Shown here one piece after another: positions 34,891 through 47,696 of a DNA stretch of 64,000 bases (positions are counted from its first letter, which is position 1; each line of letters opens with the position of its first letter). The position numbers and the translations under genes were made by a program. The DNA comes from Nigrospora sphaerica (lineage: Eukaryota; Ascomycota; Sordariomycetes; Amphisphaeriales; Apiosporaceae), in the NCBI GenBank assembly GCA_018287875.1, contig JAGVVL010000001.1:3844001-3908000 (forward strand). Direction: 5' to 3'. Below the pieces are notes generated by a model. The model did no database searches. It saw only the letters and a list, made by a program, of their open reading frames with translations, and was not told where the DNA came from.

Positions 34891-34899
34891 TATATAATA
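34891..34899 (+). promoter_or_regulatory. TATA-like box of the PKS-NRPS gene
   Basis: TATATAATA lies in a GC-rich neighbourhood, 75 bp before the start codon, at a plausible distance for a core promoter element with a short leader. Confidence 0.45.
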
Positions 34900-34973
34900 G
34901 GAAACCGTGGCAGAGTACCACCTCGTCCCCCTCGCCGTATAGTACTGTAACTGGTATTAACACCCAACTCACC

Positions 34974-37900
34974 ATGGCTGCCTCCTCTTCCTTCATAGCA
35001 GACCGCGAGCCCATCGCCATCGTCGGCACGGGCTGCCGCTTCCCCGGCGGCGCCAACTCGCCGTCCCGGCTGTGGGATCTGTTGCGCGACCCGCGCGACG
35101 TGCTGAACGAGATCCCCCCGACTCGCTTCGACACGCGCGGCTTCTACCACGCCGACTCCCAGTTCCCCGGCCACGCCAACGTCAAGCACTCGTATCTGCT
35201 GGAGGAGGACGTTGCCGAGTTCGATGCCCAGTTCTTCAACCTCACAGCGGCCGAGGCCGTCGCCATGGACCCGCAGCAGCGGCTCCTGCTCGAGACCGTC
35301 TACGAGGGCCTCGAGCGCGCCGGCCTGACGGTCGAGGGCCTCCGGGGCTCCAACACGGGCGTGTACGTGGGTGTCATGTACGTCGACTACGAGAGTCTGC
35401 AATACCGCGACCTGCAGCACATCCCCACATACCTCGCAATAGGTAAGAATAGCCCGCTCGCCCCCAGCTCGACCGAGGCCCATGGAACTGACGTACGGGG
35501 ACACAGGAACGGCGCGGAGTATCGTATCGAACAGGGTGTCATATTTCTTCGACTGGCACGGCCCGTCATTAACGGTAGACACGGCCTGCTCCTCCAGCCT
35601 GGTGGCCCTGCACCAGGCCGTGCAGGCGCTGCGGTCGGGCGAGGTCCGCGTCGCCGTGGCGGCGGGTAGCAACCTGCTGCTGGGGCCGGAGCCCTACATC
35701 CACGAGAGCAAGCTCAACATGCTGTCGCCCGACGGGCGGTCGCGCATGTGGGACCGCGACGCCAACGGGTACGCGCGCGGCGACGGCGTGGCGGCCGTCG
35801 TGCTCAAGACCCTCAGCGCCGCCCTGGCCGACGGCGACCACATCGAGGCCGTCATCCGCGAGACGGGCGTCAACCAGGACGGCCGCAGCCGCGGCATCAC
35901 CATGCCGAGCGCCGCGGCGCAGGCGGCCCTCATCCGCGAGACGTACGCCCGCATCGGCCTCGACCCGGCCTCGCCCGCCGACCGCTGCCAGTACTTCGAG
36001 GCCCACGGCACCGGCACGCCCGCCGGCGACCCCGTCGAGGCCGAGGCCGTCCACACGGCCTTCTTCGGCGACCGGGACCGCGAGGGCGACGAGCAGCCCC
36101 TCCTCGTCGGTTCCGTCAAGACCGTCATTGGCCACACCGAGAGCACGGCCGGCCTGGCTGGCATCCTCAAGGTCGTACAGGCCATGAAGCACGGCCACGT
36201 GCCGCCCAACATGCTGCTGCAGAACCTGAACCCCAACGTGCTGCCTTTCTATCGCCACCTCGAGATCCCGCAGGCCCTCACGCCCTGGCCCGCGTTGCCG
36301 TCGCCGCAGAGCCGGCGCCGCGCGAGCGTGAACAGCTTCGGCTTCGGCGGCACCAACGCCCATGTCATCCTCGAGAGCTTCGAGCCGCCGCCCGGGAGCG
36401 GCGCGGCCGAGGCGCCGTCCGGCTCCGCCGTGACACCCTTTCTCTTCTCGGCGCAGTCGAAGCAGTCGCTGCGCGCCAGTCTCGCGGCCTACGCCCAGTA
36501 CCTGGCGCAGCACCCCGACACGAGCCCCACCGACCTAGCCTGGACGCTGCGCGCCCGCCGCTCGCGGCTCCCGCTGCGCGTGGCCCTGCCCGCTTCCACC
36601 ATCGAGGTGCTGCAGGCGGCGCTCACGGCCATGACGGACGGCGACAGCTTCCAGCTCGAGTCGCGGCCGGCGGCCACGACGACCAAGCAGGCGCGCCTGC
36701 TGGGCGTGTTCACGGGCCAGGGCGCGCAGTGGGCGCGCATGGGCGCCGAGCTGGTCGAGACGTCCAAGCACGCGGCCGGCCTCCTGGCGGTCATGGACGA
36801 CGCCCTGCAGCAGCTGCCGGCGGCGGACCGGCCGGCGTGGACGCTGCGCGAGCAGCTCCTCGCCGAGGCGGCGACGAGCCAGGTCGGCAGCGCGGCGGTG
36901 GCGCAGCCGCTGTGCACGGCGGTGCAGGTCGTGCTCGTGGAGCTGCTGCGGCTGTGCGGCGTCCGGTTCGCCGCCGTCGTCGGCCACTCGTCGGGCGAGA
37001 TCGCGGCCGCCTTCGCCGCCGGCTACCTGTCGAGTGCCGAGGCCATCCGCATCGCCTACTACCGCGGCCTGCACTCGCGCCTGGCGGCCGGGCCGGGCGG
37101 CGTCGCCGGCGCCATGCTCGCCGTCGGCACCGACCTCGCCGACGCCGAGGGGCTGTGCGCGGACGAATACTTTGCCGGCCGCGTCCGCGTCGCCGCCTGC
37201 AACTCGTCCGCGAGCCTGACGCTGTCGGGCGACGAGGACGCCATCTCCGACATGGCCGACATCTTCGAGGACGAGAGCAAGTTCGTGCGCCGTCTGCGCG
37301 TCGACAAGGCCTACCATTCGCACCACATGACTCCGTGCTCGCAGCCCTACCTGGATTCCATGGCCCGGTTTCCGAGCGGGACGGCCAGCCCGGACCCGGA
37401 CTGCACCTGGGTGTCCAGCGTCCACCCGGACACGCCCATGGACCCAAGCCGCCTCGGCGCTCAGTACTGGGTCGAAAACCTGCTCTCGCCCGTCCTCTTC
37501 GCGCAGGCCGTCGAACGCGCCATGGAGTCGGGCCCCTTTGACGCCGCCATCGAAGTCGGGCCGCACCCCGCGCTCAAAGGGCCGGTCCTCGACACGCTCC
37601 GGGACCTCCAGGTGGAGATGCCGTACACGGGCGTGCTCGAGCGCAACCAGGGCGCCATCCAGGGCGTCTCCAAGGCCCTCGGGCACCTCTGGAAGCACGT
37701 CGACAACCTGGACCTCGACCTGGACCGGTACGAGACGGCCATGGCCGGGTCCGTCTCGCCCCGTTTCCTTTCGGAACTGCCCACGTACCAGTGGAACCAC
37801 GGCCAGCGGTACTGGCACGAGTCGCACCTCTCGCGCAGCCTCCGCACGAGGAGCCATCCGGTGCACGCGCTGCTCGGCGACCTGCAGCCGCAGAGTTCGG

Positions 37901-40900
37901 AACAGCAGCTGACGTGGAAGGCCATCCTGCGGCCGCAGGACCTGCCCTGGGTGCACCACCACCGCATCCAGGGCCAGACCGTCTTCCCCGCTGCAGCCTA
38001 TGCCGTGACGGCCATGGAGACGGCCAGCTTCCTCGCCAAGGGGGCTCCTATCCGGCTACTGCAGGTCGAGGACGTCGTCATACACCAGGCCCTGGTGTTT
38101 GGAAACGACGACCAGAAGACCGGCATCGAGGTCCGGTCCGTCGTCAGCAATATTCGCCGCGACGAAAAGTCGGGCCGCATTGCGGCCAAGTTCACCTACG
38201 AAGCCTTGATGGTGCCGCAAAACGAGTTCCAGCTCGTGGCGAGTTGCGGCTTGTCCCTCTCCCTCGGCGAAGAGGACGTCCAAGCGCTCCCAGCCACGGC
38301 CAGGCTGGAGCCGTACATGGTCGAGCTGGATACGGAACTTGCCTACGAGTCGCTCAAAGAGACGGGGTACGGTTACACCGGCCCCTTCAAGGCCTTGTCC
38401 GACATGAAGAGAAAGCTCGGAAAGGTCAGCGGCTCCCTGGCCCTCGAGGCCCCCGGACCCAACAACGAGGTTCTTGCGGTCCACCCCGCGGTGCTGGATG
38501 CCGCCTTCCACTCCATCATCCTAGCCTTCAGCTACCCGCAGGACGGCAGGCTCCGAGCCCTCCATTTGCCCACACGCATCGAGAGGATCAGGGTCAACCC
38601 GGCCTTGTGCGGGCACAACTGGGTGGGTGCGGGCGAGGTCCCGTTCGTGGCCACCATGAGCGACGTTCCCGCATCGGCCGCGGGGGCCGGGTTCCAGGGA
38701 GACGTGGAAATCCACGACACCACAGGCGAGTACACGGCCATCCAGGTGGAGGGCATGAGCGTCGTGCCTCTGGCCCCGGCTTCGGCCGCCGACGACCAGC
38801 AACAGTTTTACGCCACCCACTGGTTCGAGGCGGAGCCCAACGCCGACCAGCCCAGTGCTTACTTGGCCACCAAGGAGGAGAAGGAGCTGGCCATCATCCT
38901 GGAGCGCGGCAGCTACTTCTACCTGCGCCGGCTGGAGGAGCAGATCCCCGGCGACCACCCCGGGCGGTCGGACCGGTACAACGCCGCCTACCTAAACTTC
39001 GCGGCGCACACGCACAAGCTGGCGGCGGCGGGCAAGCACCGGTACCTGCGGCGCGAGTGGGCGCAGGATACGCTCGAGGACATCGTCGCGCTCACGCGGC
39101 CCTTTGCCGACCAGCCCGAGATCCGCGCCATGCACGTCGTCGGCGAGCACATGCCGCGGGCGCTGCGCGGCGAGACGACGATGCTGGAGCACCTGATGAA
39201 CAACGGGCTGCTGGCCGACTACTACGCGCAGGCGCTCAGCGTGACGCGCGGCACGGCGCTCCTGGCGGAGACGGTGGTGCAGATCGCGCGCCGGTACCCC
39301 GAGGCGCGTATCCTCGAAGTCGGCGCGGGCACGGGCGGTGCCACGCGCGAGATCCTGCGGCGCATCGACGGCGACTTCGCCAGCTACGCCTTCACCGACG
39401 TCTCGGCGGCCTTCTTCGACGGGGCGCAGGCCGAGTTCGCGGCGCACGGGGCGGGCGACCGCATGAGCTTCGGCGTGCTGGACCTCGAGAAGGACGTGGC
39501 GGCGCAGGGGTTCAAGGAGAACGCGTACGACGTCGTGGTGGCGTCGCTGGTGCTGCACGCGACTGCGAGCCTCGAGCAGACGGTGCGGCGCGTGCGGACG
39601 CTGCTGAAGCCCGGCGGCTACCTCGTCCTCTTCGAGGTCACCAACGTCGACGTCGTGCGCGGCACGGCGCTCTTCGGCTGCCTGCCGGGCTGGTGGCAGG
39701 GCCTCGACGAGGGCCGCACGCTGGGCGCGGCCGTGTCCGAGGCCAAGTGGGACGCCATCCTGCGCGCGACGGGCTTCTCGGGCGTCGACACCATGACGCC
39801 GGTGCGCGACGCGCTGGCGCATCCCAACTCGGTGCTTGTGTCGCAGGCCGTCGACGACTGGGTCGAGTTCGTGCGCGAGCCGCTGCTGGCGCCGCCGCCC
39901 CTGGGCCGCGCCCGGTCCGTCCTGGGCCATCTGTTCATCGTGGGCGGCACCACGTTCGGCGTCGCGCGCCTCGCCGCCGACGTGCAGAAGCTCCTGCGCG
40001 ACTTCAGCGACGGCGTCACGCGGGCCGAGTCGCTCGAGGCGCTCGACCACGCGCAGGTCGACGCCGACGCGACGGTGCTCGTGCTCGAGGACCTCGACCG
40101 GCCCGTCTTCGACGACATCACGGCGGCGCGCTGGCAGGCGCTCCGGGCGCTCTTCCGGGCGCAAAAGGCGCTCCTGTGGGTGACGCGCGACCGGCTCGTC
40201 GACAACCCGTTCGGCAACGCGGCGCTGGGGTTCGCGCGCTCCGTCGTCTGGGAGGTGCCCGAGATCCGCTACCAGTTCGTCGACTTCCAGGACGTGCACC
40301 GCATCGACGCGCGCGCCCTCGCCGAGGCCACGATGCGCTTCCGCGCCTGCGGCTCCGTCCTCGAGCAGAGCCGGCGCAACAGCCTCTGGTCCGTCGAGCT
40401 GGAGATTGTCATTGACGGCGACGGACGCCAGTGGGTGCCGCGCATGAAGCCCGTGCGCAGCGCCAACGACCGCTACAATTCGGCCAACAGAGCCATTACC
40501 AGAGACGTGCAGGCACGAACGGCCCCTGTGACGTTGGCTCTGACGCCATCGCCCGATGGTTCGGCCAAGTACCTTCTCCACGAACAGTCGGCCCTGAGCT
40601 ATGGCTCCTCCCCGGCGGAAAGCGCCAGCGACGATACTGTCTCACTGCAAGTCAGCCATGGCAGCCTGCGCGCCGTCCGCACTTTGCTGGGCGATGCCTT
40701 CGTCTTGCTCGGACGCTGCACCAAGACCGGCACGCAGTTCCTAACCTTGTCCGACTCGGCGGCGTCGCTCGTCCAGGTCCCACAAGGCAGCCTCGTGCCC
40801 TGCTCCGTCACCCCCGAAGCGGCGGCCGATTTGCTGACATCGGTGGCGGCGCGCCTCGTTCTGCCGGAGCTGACGCGCTCGCTGGCCGAAGGCGAGGGCC

Positions 40901-43900
40901 TCTTGGTCCACGATGCGCCGGCCTTGGTCGCATCCGCGCTCAGCCGTTACGCCCACTCTGCCGGAATCAAGGTTCTGTGCACGACCTCGTCCCGGGCGGT
41001 GGCGGAGGAGAGAAGATGGCTTCACCTCGGCCCGTACCTGCGCCAATCGGAGATGCGGGCACTCCTGCCGGCCCACGTTTCGCGCTGCCTTGACTTCGGC
41101 GGGGCCCGGGCGGGCATGGTGTCCTCCATCGCCTCCTACCTGCCCGTTGACGTCCAGCTCGTGAGCCTTTCTTCTCTGTTCCCCACGGCGGTCAAGCCGC
41201 TCAGGAAACCTGCCACGGAGATCTACAGCGCCGTGCAGCAAGCCCTGGAGGAGGCGACTCCCGCCGGGGAAACAGTTGAGACTTGCCCCATCAAGGCGCG
41301 CGATTTGTCATCGGCGGCTGGCTCGCTGGGCGTTTTCACCGTGGTCGAGTGGGATTCCGAACCAGTCTCAGTCACGGTACAGCCGGTCACGGCCACCTTC
41401 CGGTCGGACCGCACGTACTGGCTCGTAGGACTCTCCAGCGACCTGGGCCTCTCCATCGCCGACTGGATGATCAAGAACGGCGCCCGATACCTAGCAATCA
41501 CCAGCCGTAACCCGAAAGTGGAAAAGGCCTGGATAGCGGGCGCCGAGAGCCGCGGCACCACCGTACAAATCGTAGCCTGGTAAGTTTTGTCCCTGGCCCT
41601 TTTCCTTCTGCCCGCAACGCTCGGCTGACGCGATGTGCACAGCGACCTCACCGACTACGACGCCCTTGCCGCGACCCATCGTGATGTCTTGGCCACGCTC
41701 CCGCCACTGGCTGGCGTGTTCCAGGGCGCCATGATCCTCGCCGATAGCGCGCTGCAGGACATGGACCGCGAGGACTTCAACCGCGTGCTGGCGCCCAAGA
41801 TCGAGGGCAGCCGGAACCTGGACCGTTTGCTGGACGACACGGCGCTCGATTTCTTCGTGTTTTTCTCGTCGGTCGCCACGGTGGCCGGCAACCCGGGGCA
41901 GACGGCCTACACGACGGCCAACCTGTTCATGAGCGGACTGGCGCAGCAGCGGCGGCGTCGTGGCCTGGCCGCCTCGGTAGTCGAGCTGGGGCTTGTCATG
42001 GGACTGGGCTACATCACGCGCGAGAAGGGCAATGTGCTGACGCGGCCCGCCTTTGACCGCGGGCTCCTGACCATCTCCGAGCCCGACGTCCACCAGACAC
42101 TGGCAGAGGCCGTCCGGAACAGTCGTCCGGACTCGGGCGCCGAGTGGCAGATCTCCATCGGGCTGCGGCAGATGCCCGCCACCGTGTCCAGTCGCCCACA
42201 GTGGTACAGCTACCCGCAATACGCCTGCTTCACGTTGCGCGATGACACGGAAACAACCAGCGACTCGGGCGCAGAGTCTTCTCTATCGGTGAAGGACCAG
42301 CTGGCCAATGCGACCACAAGAGAGGAAGTCGAGAGAATCACCACGGGTAGGCCCTTTTCGCGTCCCCTATCCCCCTTCCTTATTCTACACGGACTTCCAT
42401 GCAGTCCTCGCCGAAGATTGCTAACACGAAGCCCAGACGCCTTCATCGCCGAGATGCGCAACATGCTCCACCTGAGCGAGGACTACGCCATCACACCCGC
42501 AGCGCGCACCGACGAGCTCGGTCTCGACTCCCTGGTTGCGGTTCGTATCCGCTCCTGGTTCCTGAACAACTGCCGCGTCAACATCCCGGCGCTCCGCATC
42601 CTCAAGGGCACTTCGCTGCGGGATCTCATCGCCCAGGCCGTCGAGGAGATGCCCGACGAGGTACTCCCCGGGCTGTCGTCGTCCGCGTCCGAGGAAGATT
42701 CGTCGGCTTCGTCCGAAAGCGGCAGCCACAGCGCCGCGACGCCGCCTTCGGTACTTTCCGACTCGGAGATGCCGCCGCCGGACGAGGATGAGGACACCGA
42801 AGTCAAGTCGCTCAGCTCTTCGCCCGAGGTCTCCGAACTGGAGAGGACCGGGCCCCTGTCGTATACCCAGTCAGTCTTCCTCTTCGTGCACGCGCTCCTG
42901 CCGGACAAAGCCACTCTAAACAACACAGTGATGTTGCATCTGCGGGGCGAAATTCGCGTGCCTGATATGGCCCGCGCCGTCCAGGCGCTGGGCATGCGGC
43001 ACGAGTCGTTGCGCAGCTGCGTCTTCGACCGTGATGGCCAGCCGCACCAGGGCGTGCTTAGGGCACCGGCGTGGGCGCTGGAGCACCGGCACGTCGCCAG
43101 CGAAAAAGAGCTCTGGGACGCGTACAAGGCTCTGCGTGGCCACGCGTTCGACCTGGCCCGCGGCCGCACCAGCCGGATGATCCTGCTGACCTACACGGCG
43201 CGCGACCACTACCTCTTGATGAGCTCGCACCACCTGTTCTTTGACCGCGCCAGCAACGACGCCGTCATGGGCGACCTCGAGCGGCTCTACCACGGCTACC
43301 CCCTCGCGCCCAACCCCCTGCAGTACCTCGACTACGCTGATGAGCAACGCCAGCAGCACGCCGGCGGCCAGTGGGACGCGGCCATTGATTACTGGCGCCA
43401 CGAGTTCGCCACCCTTCCGGAGCCGCTCCCACTACACCGCAGCCAAATAACGGAGCGCCGCGCTCTGGAGCAGTACACGTCACACATACCCGAGTTCTAC
43501 CTTGACAAGGCGCTGACGGGCCGCATCCGCCAGGTCGCTCGGGCGCACCGCGCGACGCCCTTCCACTTCCACCTGGCTGCGTTCACGGTCCTGCTGCACC
43601 GGTTCCTCGGCACGGCCGACGTGTGCATCGGTATCGCCGACAGCTGCCGGCGTGACGAGCGCATGGGGACGGGCGTCGGGCCGTTCCTCAACATGCTGCC
43701 GGTGCGGCTGGCGGCGCTGGCGGGCCAGCCGTTCGCCAGCACCCTCGAGGAGGCGCGGCAGAAGAGCCTGGCCGCGCTCGCGCACTCGATCCCGCTCGAG
43801 GTGATTCTTAACGCGTTGCGCGTACCGCGTCCGGCGACGCACACGCCGCTGGCGCAGGCCTTCCTCAACTACGCCGAGAACGATCTGGCGGACGGCCAGG

Positions 43901-46900
43901 CCTTCCTCGGCTGCCGCATGGCGCTGCTGCGCCAGCACATGGCCGAGCTGCCGTACGACGTGACCTTTACCGTGCTCAACAACAACACCACGGGCGACAC
44001 GCGCATTCTGCTCAACGTCCAGACGTCCTTGTACACCGAGGCCGACGCCACGCTGCTGCAGCACGGCTACGAGGATATCCTGCGCGAGTTCGTCGAGACC
44101 CCCGAGGCGGTCATCGGAGAAGAGTGGCGGTTCCGGCAGTCTGTACTGCAGGAAGCCCTGGCTGTGGGGCGTGGTGCGTCCTAACATCCCCTTTCCGTCC
44201 TGTTCCGCCATGGTATAGCTTTGCTGACAGAAGAGATCCCAGGCCCCGAATTCAGTTGTGCCTGGCCGGCGACGCTGGTCCATAGACTGGAGAATCTCGC
44301 ACCCACCGTCGCGCACCAGATCGCCGTGACGGACCACGATGGCGCCTCGCTCACATACGGCCAACTTTTGGAGCGGATCGACCAGATCGCCTCGGCGCTG
44401 CTGGCCCACGGGGTCGAGCCCCTGGCCCGAGTTGGCGTGTTCCAGCACCCGACAGTCCTTTGGGCGGCGTCTCTCATGGCAATCCTGAAAATCGGCGCCG
44501 TCTACGTCCCGCTGGACGCCACCACGCCCACGGCGCGGCTCGCCCTGATGGTGCAGGACTGCCAGCCTGCCAGTATCCTCGTCCACGGGCCCACGCGCAG
44601 CCTGTCCGACGCGCTAGGCGGCCGTCCCGGGTTGCCCGTCCTCGATGTGTCGGACCTAGACAAGCCTGGTTCGCAGCCTGTTCCCATTCGTGCCCGTCCC
44701 GAGGCACCGGCCGTCGTTCTGTACACTAGCGGCTCGACCGGGACGCCCAAGGGTGTCGTCCTACGCCATAGCGCTCTGGCACACGAGTTCGAGCACTGCG
44801 CAGCCACGTACGGGCTTGGCCAGGACGACGTTGTCCTGCAGCAAAGCGCGTGGAGTTTCGATTTGTCCGTTACGCAGATCTTCCTAGCTCTCGGCGTCGG
44901 CGCAAGACTGCACGTGGCGTCCCACCTCCTGCGGGCCGATTCGCAGGCGATGGTCGACATCATTGCCAAGGAGGGTGTGACGGCCGCGTACGCGACGCCG
45001 ACCGAGTACAAGAGCTGGCTTCGGCGCGACCACCAGGAGCTTCTGCGCTCATCGCGATGGCGCCTCGCCCTGACGGCAGGTGAGCCCGTCACGGAGCCAT
45101 TGCTACAGCTGTTCCGCGAAGTCGACCGTCCTGGATTCCGCCTCTTCAACGTCTATGGTCCGACGGAGACAACCTGTGGCTCGACCAAGATGGAGCTATT
45201 CTACCAAGCGCCGGAGACGTACCACGGCACGATACCTGTAGGCAGGGCATCAGCGAACGAAAGCTTCTACATCCTGGACGGAAAGCGGAACCTGCAGCCC
45301 GTCGGCCAGAGGGGCGAGGTCGTCATCGGCGGTGTCGGGGTGGCCATGGAATATTTGAACAATGCCGAACGCACCCAGCAGTCCTTCCTCCCCGATATCT
45401 TCGCGACCGCCGAGGACGCCGAACGCGGCTGGGACACCATGTACAAGACGGGTGACGTGGGTTACTTGCAGCCTGACGGTACACTCGTCCTCAAGGGGCG
45501 TCTTGGAGATGACACCGAAGTCAAGTTGAACGGTGTGCGGGTGGACCTGAAGGACGTGGAGATGACGGTTCTCAAAGCCTCCGAGGGCATTCTGTCCGAT
45601 GCTGTGGCATCCCTACGGTCCACCCCTGACGGGACGAGCTACTTCATGGTTGTCCATGTGATCTTTTCGACGGAGATGTCGACCGAGGACAAGAGCAAGT
45701 TCGCCCAGGCCCTACTCCCGCAGCTACCGCTGCCCCGAACCATGTGCCCGGCGGCCATCATACCATTCGACGCCTTCCCCAGAACCGTGGCCGGGAAAGT
45801 AGACAGACGAGCCATGGCAGCGTTCCCCATTCCGCAGAAGCTCTTCCACACGGCTGAGCAAGGACCGTTGCTGTCCAAGACGGAGGCGACGCTTCGAGGT
45901 CTCTGGGAGGCCGTTCTCCCTGACGAGCTGGCCGGCCTGTACCAGATTGGCGCCGACTCGGACTTTTTCACCGTTGGAGGCAATTCGCTGCTGCTCATTG
46001 AGCTACAGAGAAAGATCCGCATGCAGCAGGGCGTTTCGCTTTCCCTTTTGCAACTCTTCCAGGCCAGCACGCTGCGGCCGATGGCCCAGCTCTTGGGCGG
46101 TACCGTGGAGGAAGAGGAAGTAAACGGTGCGGACGAAATCGACTGGGCCGTCGAGACGAAGGCATTGCCCGGGCTCGAACAATGCGACAACATCACGAAC
46201 CTGCCCCAGGCCCCCCCGCGCGTAGTCGTGTTAACCGGAGCGACGGGTTTCCTCGGCCAGTACCTTGTTCGCACCCTCGTGGAGCAAGAGCCGATCCAGA
46301 AGGTCATCTGCATAGGTGTACGGAACCCGGCAGATTCAGGACGGGAAGGTCTCCCCTTGCGGTTTGGGCCCAAGGTGGAGTGCCACGAAGGCGACCTGCA
46401 ATTGCCTGGCCTGGGCTTGAGCGAGGCGACGGCGGCCCAGATCTTCGAGACGGCCGATGTTGTCATCCACAATGGGGCGGACGTCTCCCACCTCAAGACA
46501 TACGCGTCGCTCCGGGCCGCCAACGTGGGGGCCACGCAGGAGCTCGCGCGGCTGTGCAGCGCGCGGCGGGTGCCTCTGCACTACGTGTCGACGACGGGCG
46601 TCGCCATGTACACGCCGGGCGACGCGCTCGCCGAGGTGTCGGTGCGGGAGCACGAGCCGCCCCGCGACGGCCGGCACGGCTACGTCGCCTCCAAGTGGGC
46701 GGGCGAGGCGTACCTCGAGGCCGCACACGCAGCGTGCGGGCTGCCCGTCTGCATCCACCGGCCCTCGAGTATCCTGCGCCCCGCGGCGGACCGCAGCGCC
46801 GAGAGCCCCGCCGCCGACGTCCTGCAGAACATGCTCGACTTCTCGCGCCGCCTCGGCGCCGTCCCGGCGCTGCCGGGGCTCGCCGGCTTCCTCGACTTCG

Positions 46901-47193
46901 TTCAGCCCGAGACGGTCGCGCGCCTCGTCGTGGGCGCCGTCCTGAAGGGCGTGGTCGCGGGCGGCGCCGACGTCACCTACGTCCACGAGTCGGGCGACCT
47001 CGAGCTCGAGGTGGCGGACATCAAACCGCACCTGGCACGCGAGAGGGGGGGCGAGGTCGAGGAGTGGCCCCTCGATCGGTGGATCGAGCGCGCCGAGGCC
47101 ATCGGTCTGTCGGGTGCCATGGCTGCCGTGTTCCGAGGTACGCTGAGCGACGCCGAGAGTCTGCGCCTCCCGAGGCTCCTGAGGCGATCGTAA
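34974..47193 (+). CDS. Hybrid highly reducing PKS-NRPS (KS-AT-DH-MT-KR-ACP-C-A-T-R), five exons
   Basis: Exons 34974-35442, 35507-41579, 41643-42346, 42437-44173 and 44219-47193 join in phase to 3985 residues, normal for a fungal PKS-NRPS. Visible in order: KS with Cys184 (DTACSSS) and EAHGTGT; AT with Ser651 (GHSSG); DH with His975 (HRIQGQTVFP) and Asp1154 (LDAAFH); C-methyltransferase (EVGAGTGG at 1427); no ER; KR (VGLSSDLG near 2130; FSSVATVAG...TAYTTAN); ACP Ser2447 (LGLDSL); Ser/acidic linker; C domain with His2680-His2681 in HHLFFDRAS (the usual Gly is Arg); A domain (YTSGSTGTPKG at 3163, YGPTETT, GKVDRR); T domain Ser3584 (GGNSL); reductase-type terminus (TGATGFLG, Tyr3816 and Lys3820 in YVASK). 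It would build a methylated reduced polyketide, couple it to one amino acid and release it reductively. Intron 3 (90 bp) has no in-frame stop but has donor, branch and acceptor. Confidence 0.95.
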
Positions 47194-47696
47194 GCAGCGC
47201 CCGTAGCGGGCCGAAGCAAGGGGAAGAGGGGCATGTATACTGTATGGAAATGACCATACACGGGTCACATAGATATGAGAGAAATATACAAGATAACGAT
47301 TCTCAAACCTCTTTTGAAGTATTTAAGCTCTTATCCCGCCGTACTATATGCATAAGACAACGCACGCTTTAAAGGATCCCGTACTTACTCCGTTTTTGGT
47401 AATGATCACCGGCCCCGATGCTGTGTGCAGGGGTGAAGAGTCCATAGTAAGGCACATGCGTGCTCCGTCCCGATCTAGTATGGGAGATGAACGACGCAGG
47501 AAAGACCCGGTCCGGCCGCAACTCATGCACTGGTGGTTGGACCGAAGCAGCCCGTGCCTTGTACCGCGGGGGAATATCTAACGGCTGGGTCCCGATAAGA
47601 GACCTTTCGACTTTCTATTGCACGAGCGAACCGTGATAATTGATGACGAACGCTGTGCCGGGTATGCGACGTCTAACACGCCATTCCGGCCCGCCC
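47194..47696. other. Convergent spacer between the PKS-NRPS and the first ceramide synthase
   Basis: 503 bp, AT-rich around 47265-47360, fitting two 3' ends with polyadenylation signals. No gene seen. Confidence 0.4.

Larger units (their letters stand above)
33950..34973. promoter_or_regulatory. Divergent promoter between the third P450 and the PKS-NRPS
   Basis: 1024 bp without a gene between two divergent cluster genes. It holds the GTCGGAC repeat array (34457-34512) and a TATA-like TATATAATA at 34891-34899, about 75-80 bp before the PKS-NRPS ATG. A TACCTAGGTA palindrome lies just before the TATA-like box. Confidence 0.6.

Noticed and set aside
37791..40581. Very long frames of 874 (plus) and 529 (minus) residues inside the PKS-NRPS
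   Set aside because: They overlap the DH-MT-KR region in other frames; Arg/Gly/Ala-rich composition shows they arise from GC-rich codon usage.
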